From Sulfitobacter pontiacus (lineage in GTDB: Bacteria > Pseudomonadota > Alphaproteobacteria > Rhodobacterales > Rhodobacteraceae), in contig NZ_CP160849.1 of NCBI RefSeq assembly GCF_040790665.1, positions 2,133,501 to 2,197,500 on the forward strand: 64,000 nucleotides of DNA. The letters run 5' to 3'. A program made the position numbers and the translations under genes. Below the pieces are notes generated by a model. That model was not told where the DNA came from and did not search any database. It saw nothing but the letters and a program-made list of their open reading frames with translations. This document shows positions 61,226 to 64,000 of this stretch, piece by piece. How positions within the stretch are numbered: position 1 is the first letter of the stretch; every line of letters starts with the position of its first letter.

Positions 61226-61466
61226 GGCGCTGATCCAAAGCTGCGCTGACGCGCATCCGGCCCAAGCTTTCCTTCGGCAAGAAAGGGGGCTTGGGCAGGG
61301 CGTGCCGGAATATGCTGAGAGGTGCTTGAGGGATCGGTCTGATCCTCAAGTCACCTCGACAATGTTGGGATGCGAGTCTTGCGCGCGTCAAGGACAAGCC
61401 GCGCCGGGGGCGCGGGGCCTGTGGCCTCCTTGACCCGCGCAAGACTCACGGAAGGAAGGCGATAGG
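61226..61466. repeat. betB-betA intergenic region with three hairpins
   Basis: Three inverted repeats in 241 bases. First: CCCAAGC (61261-61267) with GCTTGGG (61289-61295), with an inner TTTC/GAAA pair. Second: 61321-61335 with 61341-61355 (GGTGCTTGAGGGATC against GATCCTCAAGTCACC, two single-base bulges). Third: 21-base arms 61374-61394 and 61427-61447 with one mismatch and a GC-rich inner stem. No open frame and no T run that would mark a simple terminator. Confidence 0.75.
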
Positions 61467-63125
61467 ATGAAAGCTGAATTTATTATCGTAGGGGCAGGCA
61501 GCGCGGGCTGCGCGATGGCGTACCGCCTGGCCACGGCAGGGCGCAAGGTGATGGTGATCGAACATGGTGGCAGCGATGCGGGCCCGTTCATCCAGATGCC
61601 GGCGGCGTTGTCCTATCCGATGAACATGAAAACCTACGACTGGGGGTTCCAGTCCGAACCCGAACCGCATCTGAACAACCGTCGTCTGGCGACCCCGCGT
61701 GGCAAGGTGATCGGCGGATCGTCGTCGATCAACGGGATGGTCTATGTGCGCGGGCACGCGATGGACTATGACCATTGGGAAGAGCAGGGGGCCGACGGCT
61801 GGGGCTATGCCGATGTGCTGCCCTATTTCAAACGCATGGAAAGCTGGCATGACGGCGGCCACGGGGGTGACCCCGACTGGCGCGGCACTGACGGCCCGCT
61901 GCATGTCAGCCGTGGCCCGCGCGAAAACCCCTTGTTCGAAGCCTTTGTCGAGGCAGGCAAACAAGCGGGCTATGAGGCGACCGACGATTATAACGGCGAG
62001 AAACAGGAAGGCTTCGGCCCGATGGAGCAGACGGTCTGGAAAGGCCGTCGCTGGTCCGCGGCCAACGCCTATCTGCGGCCCGCGCAAAAGACCGGCAACG
62101 TCGAACTCGTCCGCGCCTTGGCGCAGCGGATCGTGATCGAAGACGGTCGTGCTGTCGGCGTCGAGGTGCTGCGCGGTGGCAAGACCGAGGTGCTGCGCGC
62201 CAGCGGCGAGGTGATCATCGCGGCGTCCTCCATCAACTCGCCCAAGCTGCTGATGTTGTCGGGCATCGGCCCTGCGGCCCATCTGGCAGAGCATGGTATC
62301 GAGGTGATCGCGGACCGTCCCGGTGTTGGCCAGAACCTGCAAGACCACCTTGAACTGTATATCCAGATGGCCGCCAGCCAACCGATTACGCTGTATAAGC
62401 ACTGGAATATCTTCTCCAAGGCCGTGATCGGCGCGCAGTGGTTGTTCACGAAAACCGGCATGGGCGCGTCGAACCAGTTTGAAAGCGCGGCTTTCATCCG
62501 GTCGAAGGCAGGGATTAAATATCCCGATATCCAGTATCACTTCCTGCCGATTGCTGTGCGCTATGACGGGCAGGCCGCCGCCGAAGGCCACGGGTTTCAG
62601 GCGCATGTGGGGCCGATGCGGTCGACCTCGCGCGGGTCTGTCACACTGGCCTCGGGCAATCCGGCCGACGCGCCGAAGATCTTTTTCAACTACATGTCGC
62701 AAGACAAGGATTGGGAGGAGTTCCGCACCTGTATTCGCCTCACCCGGGAGATCTTTGCGCAGGACGCCTTCAAACCCTTCGTCAAACACGAGATCCAGCC
62801 GGGGGCCGATGTGCAAAGCGACGAGGAACTTGATGCCTTCATTCGCGAACATGCCGAAAGCGCCTATCACCCCTGTGGCACCTGCCGCATGGGCCGCGCC
62901 GATGACCCGCAGGCGGTGGTCGATCCGCAGGGCCGTGTGATCGGGGTAGAGGGGCTGCGCGTCGCCGACAGCTCGATCTTCCCGCGGATTACTAATGGCA
63001 ACCTGAACGCCCCGTCGATCATGGTGGGCGAGAAAATCTCGGACCATGTGCTGGGGCTTGATCCATTGGCCGCGGCGAATGACGCGCCCTGGATCCACCC
63101 CGACTGGGAAACCGCGCAGCGCTAA
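61467..63125 (+). CDS. betA: Choline dehydrogenase
   Basis: Membrane-linked FAD enzyme that oxidises choline to betaine aldehyde. The 552-residue GMC oxidoreductase starts with the FAD-binding [15 protein letters not shown] (GxGxxG at residues 9-14), followed by [14 protein letters not shown], and has the active-site HPCGTCRMG (His468) and the final [14 protein letters not shown]. The ATG follows AAGGAAGG. It is the last gene of the bet operon, separated from betB by 241 bases of hairpins. Confidence 0.95.
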   Translation: MKAEFIIVGAGSAGCAMAYRLATAGRKVMVIEHGGSDAGPFIQMPAALSYPMNMKTYDWGFQSEPEPHLNNRRLATPRGKVIGGSSSINGMVYVRGHAMDYDHWEEQGADGWGYADVLPYFKRMESWHDGGHGGDPDWRGTDGPLHVSRGPRENPLFEAFVEAGKQAGYEATDDYNGEKQEGFGPMEQTVWKGRRWSAANAYLRPAQKTGNVELVRALAQRIVIEDGRAVGVEVLRGGKTEVLRASGEVIIAASSINSPKLLMLSGIGPAAHLAEHGIEVIADRPGVGQNLQDHLELYIQMAASQPITLYKHWNIFSKAVIGAQWLFTKTGMGASNQFESAAFIRSKAGIKYPDIQYHFLPIAVRYDGQAAAEGHGFQAHVGPMRSTSRGSVTLASGNPADAPKIFFNYMSQDKDWEEFRTCIRLTREIFAQDAFKPFVKHEIQPGADVQSDEELDAFIREHAESAYHPCGTCRMGRADDPQAVVDPQGRVIGVEGLRVADSSIFPRITNGNLNAPSIMVGEKISDHVLGLDPLAAANDAPWIHPDWETAQR

Positions 63126-63157
63126 GGCATTGCCCCCTTGGTCGAGAGGCCACAAGT

Positions 63158-63183
63158 GTTAACGAAAGTTAACCTTAGTTAAT
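63158..63183. promoter_or_regulatory. Three-copy GTTAAC array, possible regulator site
   Basis: GTTAAC (63158-63163), GTTAAC (63168-63173) and GTTAAT (63178-63183), each exactly 10 bases apart, lie 45-70 bases before the start of the nuclease gene. Spacing of one helical turn is typical of tandem sites of OmpR-family regulators. A matching pair lies upstream of the adhesin at 15573-15588. Confidence 0.45.
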
Positions 63184-63227
63184 ATCTCTGGTTGATTGGG
63201 GCGTGGAAACGGCCCAATCAACGGGAT

Positions 63228-63914
63228 ATGAAAGCCATCCTTCATTCATGTTTCGCAGCGGCGCTGATCGCCGTTTTCACGCAACCCGCTGCGGCGGTCG
63301 AACCGCGTCTGACGGGCGAGATCCGGGTGATCGACGGGGATACGATCGCATTGGGTGAGACGCGGATCCGGCTTTTCGGCATCGATGCGGTCGAAGGGGA
63401 TCAGCCCTGCCGTGCCTCGGATGGGCGCGTGTTGAACTGCGGCGCTTGGGTGACGGCGCAGGTGCGCGCCACATACGACGGCCAGCGGGCCGACTGCCAG
63501 CGGGTGGATACCGACCGCTATGGCCGGATTGTCGCGCGTTGTGCCGCCTTGGGGCAGGATATGGGGCAAGCCTTGGTCGCGGCGGGGCTGGCCTTTTCCT
63601 ACGCGCGCTACAGCCGCGCCTATGTCGCGCGTGAAGCGGCGGCCAAACGGGCGGGACGCGGGGTACATGCCTATGAAACGCAGCGCCCCGATGCCTATCG
63701 CAAAGCCTCTAAAGCAGCGCCAAAGCCCGTCGCCTCGACAGGGCCGGGCGGCTGTGTGATCAAGGGGAATGTCAGCAGCAAGGGCACGCGGATCTTTCAC
63801 GTGCCCGGACAGCACGACTATGACCGGACCGTGATCCGCACCGACAAGGGCGAACGCTGGTTCTGCAGCGCGGCGCAGGCGCGTGCCGCCGGATGGCGGG
63901 CGGCCAAGCGGTAA
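63228..63914 (+). CDS. Secreted thermonuclease-family protein
   Basis: A 228-residue exported protein. A Sec signal (about 1-24, ending PAAAVEP) precedes a staphylococcal-nuclease-like domain (about 28-140) with EIRVIDGDTIALGETRIRLFGIDAVEGDQP and DTDRYGRIVARCAALG, which supply the Arg and Glu positions of the catalytic site. The C-terminal part (about 165-228) is a small cysteine-bearing domain (GGCVIKGNVSSKGTRIFHVPG). The ATG at 63228 follows AACGGGAT; a start 12 codons earlier lacks support. Confidence 0.85.
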   Translation: MKAILHSCFAAALIAVFTQPAAAVEPRLTGEIRVIDGDTIALGETRIRLFGIDAVEGDQPCRASDGRVLNCGAWVTAQVRATYDGQRADCQRVDTDRYGRIVARCAALGQDMGQALVAAGLAFSYARYSRAYVAREAAAKRAGRGVHAYETQRPDAYRKASKAAPKPVASTGPGGCVIKGNVSSKGTRIFHVPGQHDYDRTVIRTDKGERWFCSAAQARAAGWRAAKR

Positions 63915-63918
63915 GCGG

Positions 63919-64000
63919 TCAATCCACCTGATAGGGCAACACGTCGCGCAGGTTCGGGTCCACCACCAACTGGCGTTCCAACGGCGGCACAGACCGCTGG
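63919..64000 (-). CDS. 3' end of a gene running past the window edge
   Basis: The last 26 codons of a minus-strand frame that enters from the right, reading ...ERQLVVDPNLRDVLPYQVD then stop (TGA, complement at 63919-63921). It begins five bases after the nuclease stop on the other strand. Too short to name. Confidence 0.6.
   Translation of the reverse strand, partial: QRSVPPLERQLVVDPNLRDVLPYQVD

Noticed and set aside
61446-63155. A 569-codon frame on the minus strand opposite betA
   Set aside because: It is the antisense shadow of betA, which has clear GMC motifs. Long antisense frames are common in GC-rich DNA.
63158-63173. Canonical CtrA site
   Set aside because: CtrA needs TTAA-N7-TTAA; the spacing here is six bases, one short. 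Kept only as a related motif.

Overview
The window looks like a chromosomal segment of a marine alphaproteobacterium of the Rhodobacterales, most likely the Roseobacter group. Base composition is GC-rich by eye. The evidence for the lineage is a betI-betC-BCCT-betB-betA choline operon that includes choline sulfatase, a bacterial type A RNase P RNA, a gatCA pair, a Tat-dependent peptide-binding protein, a BapA-type secreted adhesin locus, and Rhodobacterales-style hairpin plus GAGGATTTT intergenic elements. I see no insertion sequence, prophage, CRISPR array or clearly broken gene. Apart from one secretion locus and one AT-rich gap this is ordinary core and niche-adaptation DNA.

Layout. 43-6318: malonyl-CoA synthetase, tRNA-Gly(TCC), an ABC exporter, a BON-LysM protein (Kbp type) and a large acyl-CoA synthetase, translationally coupled to an esterase (6315-7259). 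7269-15460 (minus strand): an oligopeptide-type ABC importer (binding protein, two permeases, fused double ATPase) with an S15/CocE hydrolase at one end and an alkaline-phosphatase-superfamily phosphodiesterase at the other. 15828-24151: a 1157-residue Ig-repeat adhesin followed by its own type I secretion system (lipoprotein TolC-like factor, ABC ATPase, HlyD adaptor), with overlapping start and stop codons between the secretion genes. 24214-27084 (minus strand): dtd, nitroreductase, a zinc-ribbon membrane protein and a cytochrome b561-like protein. 27127-31598 (minus strand): SPFH-GYF protein, DUF2927 lipoprotein, TelA, XpaC and a small membrane protein. With the zinc-ribbon protein, this set resembles the YdjG/YdjI membrane-stress proteins of Bacillus and is the best candidate here for an undescribed system.

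31696-41191: rRNA pseudouridine synthase, tadA, two small membrane or anchored proteins, UPF0173 hydrolase, gatC-gatA, an excalibur-motif lipoprotein, an amidase, rnpB, rpmG, a VIT-family transporter and a BI-1/YccA protein. 41192-42050 is an AT-rich gap with no convincing gene. 42051-49470: XRE regulator, HisN-type phosphatase, 8-oxoguanine deaminase, CAP protein, guanine deaminase, mgtE, 5-formyl-THF cyclo-ligase and a YmdB-type phosphoesterase. 49622-53246: two convergent SLC13-type permeases, each 590 residues long. 53405-56265: YebC protein, a small unknown protein, an ArgO/LysE exporter and an EamA permease.

56388-63125 is the choline operon: BetI repressor with a clear palindromic operator, choline sulfatase, a short BCCT-like transporter, betaine aldehyde dehydrogenase and choline dehydrogenase. 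Together they would release choline from choline-O-sulfate and oxidise it to glycine betaine. Strong hairpins sit between betT-betB and betB-betA. The window closes with a secreted nuclease-like protein (63228-63914) and the 3' end of an unidentified minus-strand gene. No database search or computation was run; assignments rest on motifs, lengths and context read by eye.
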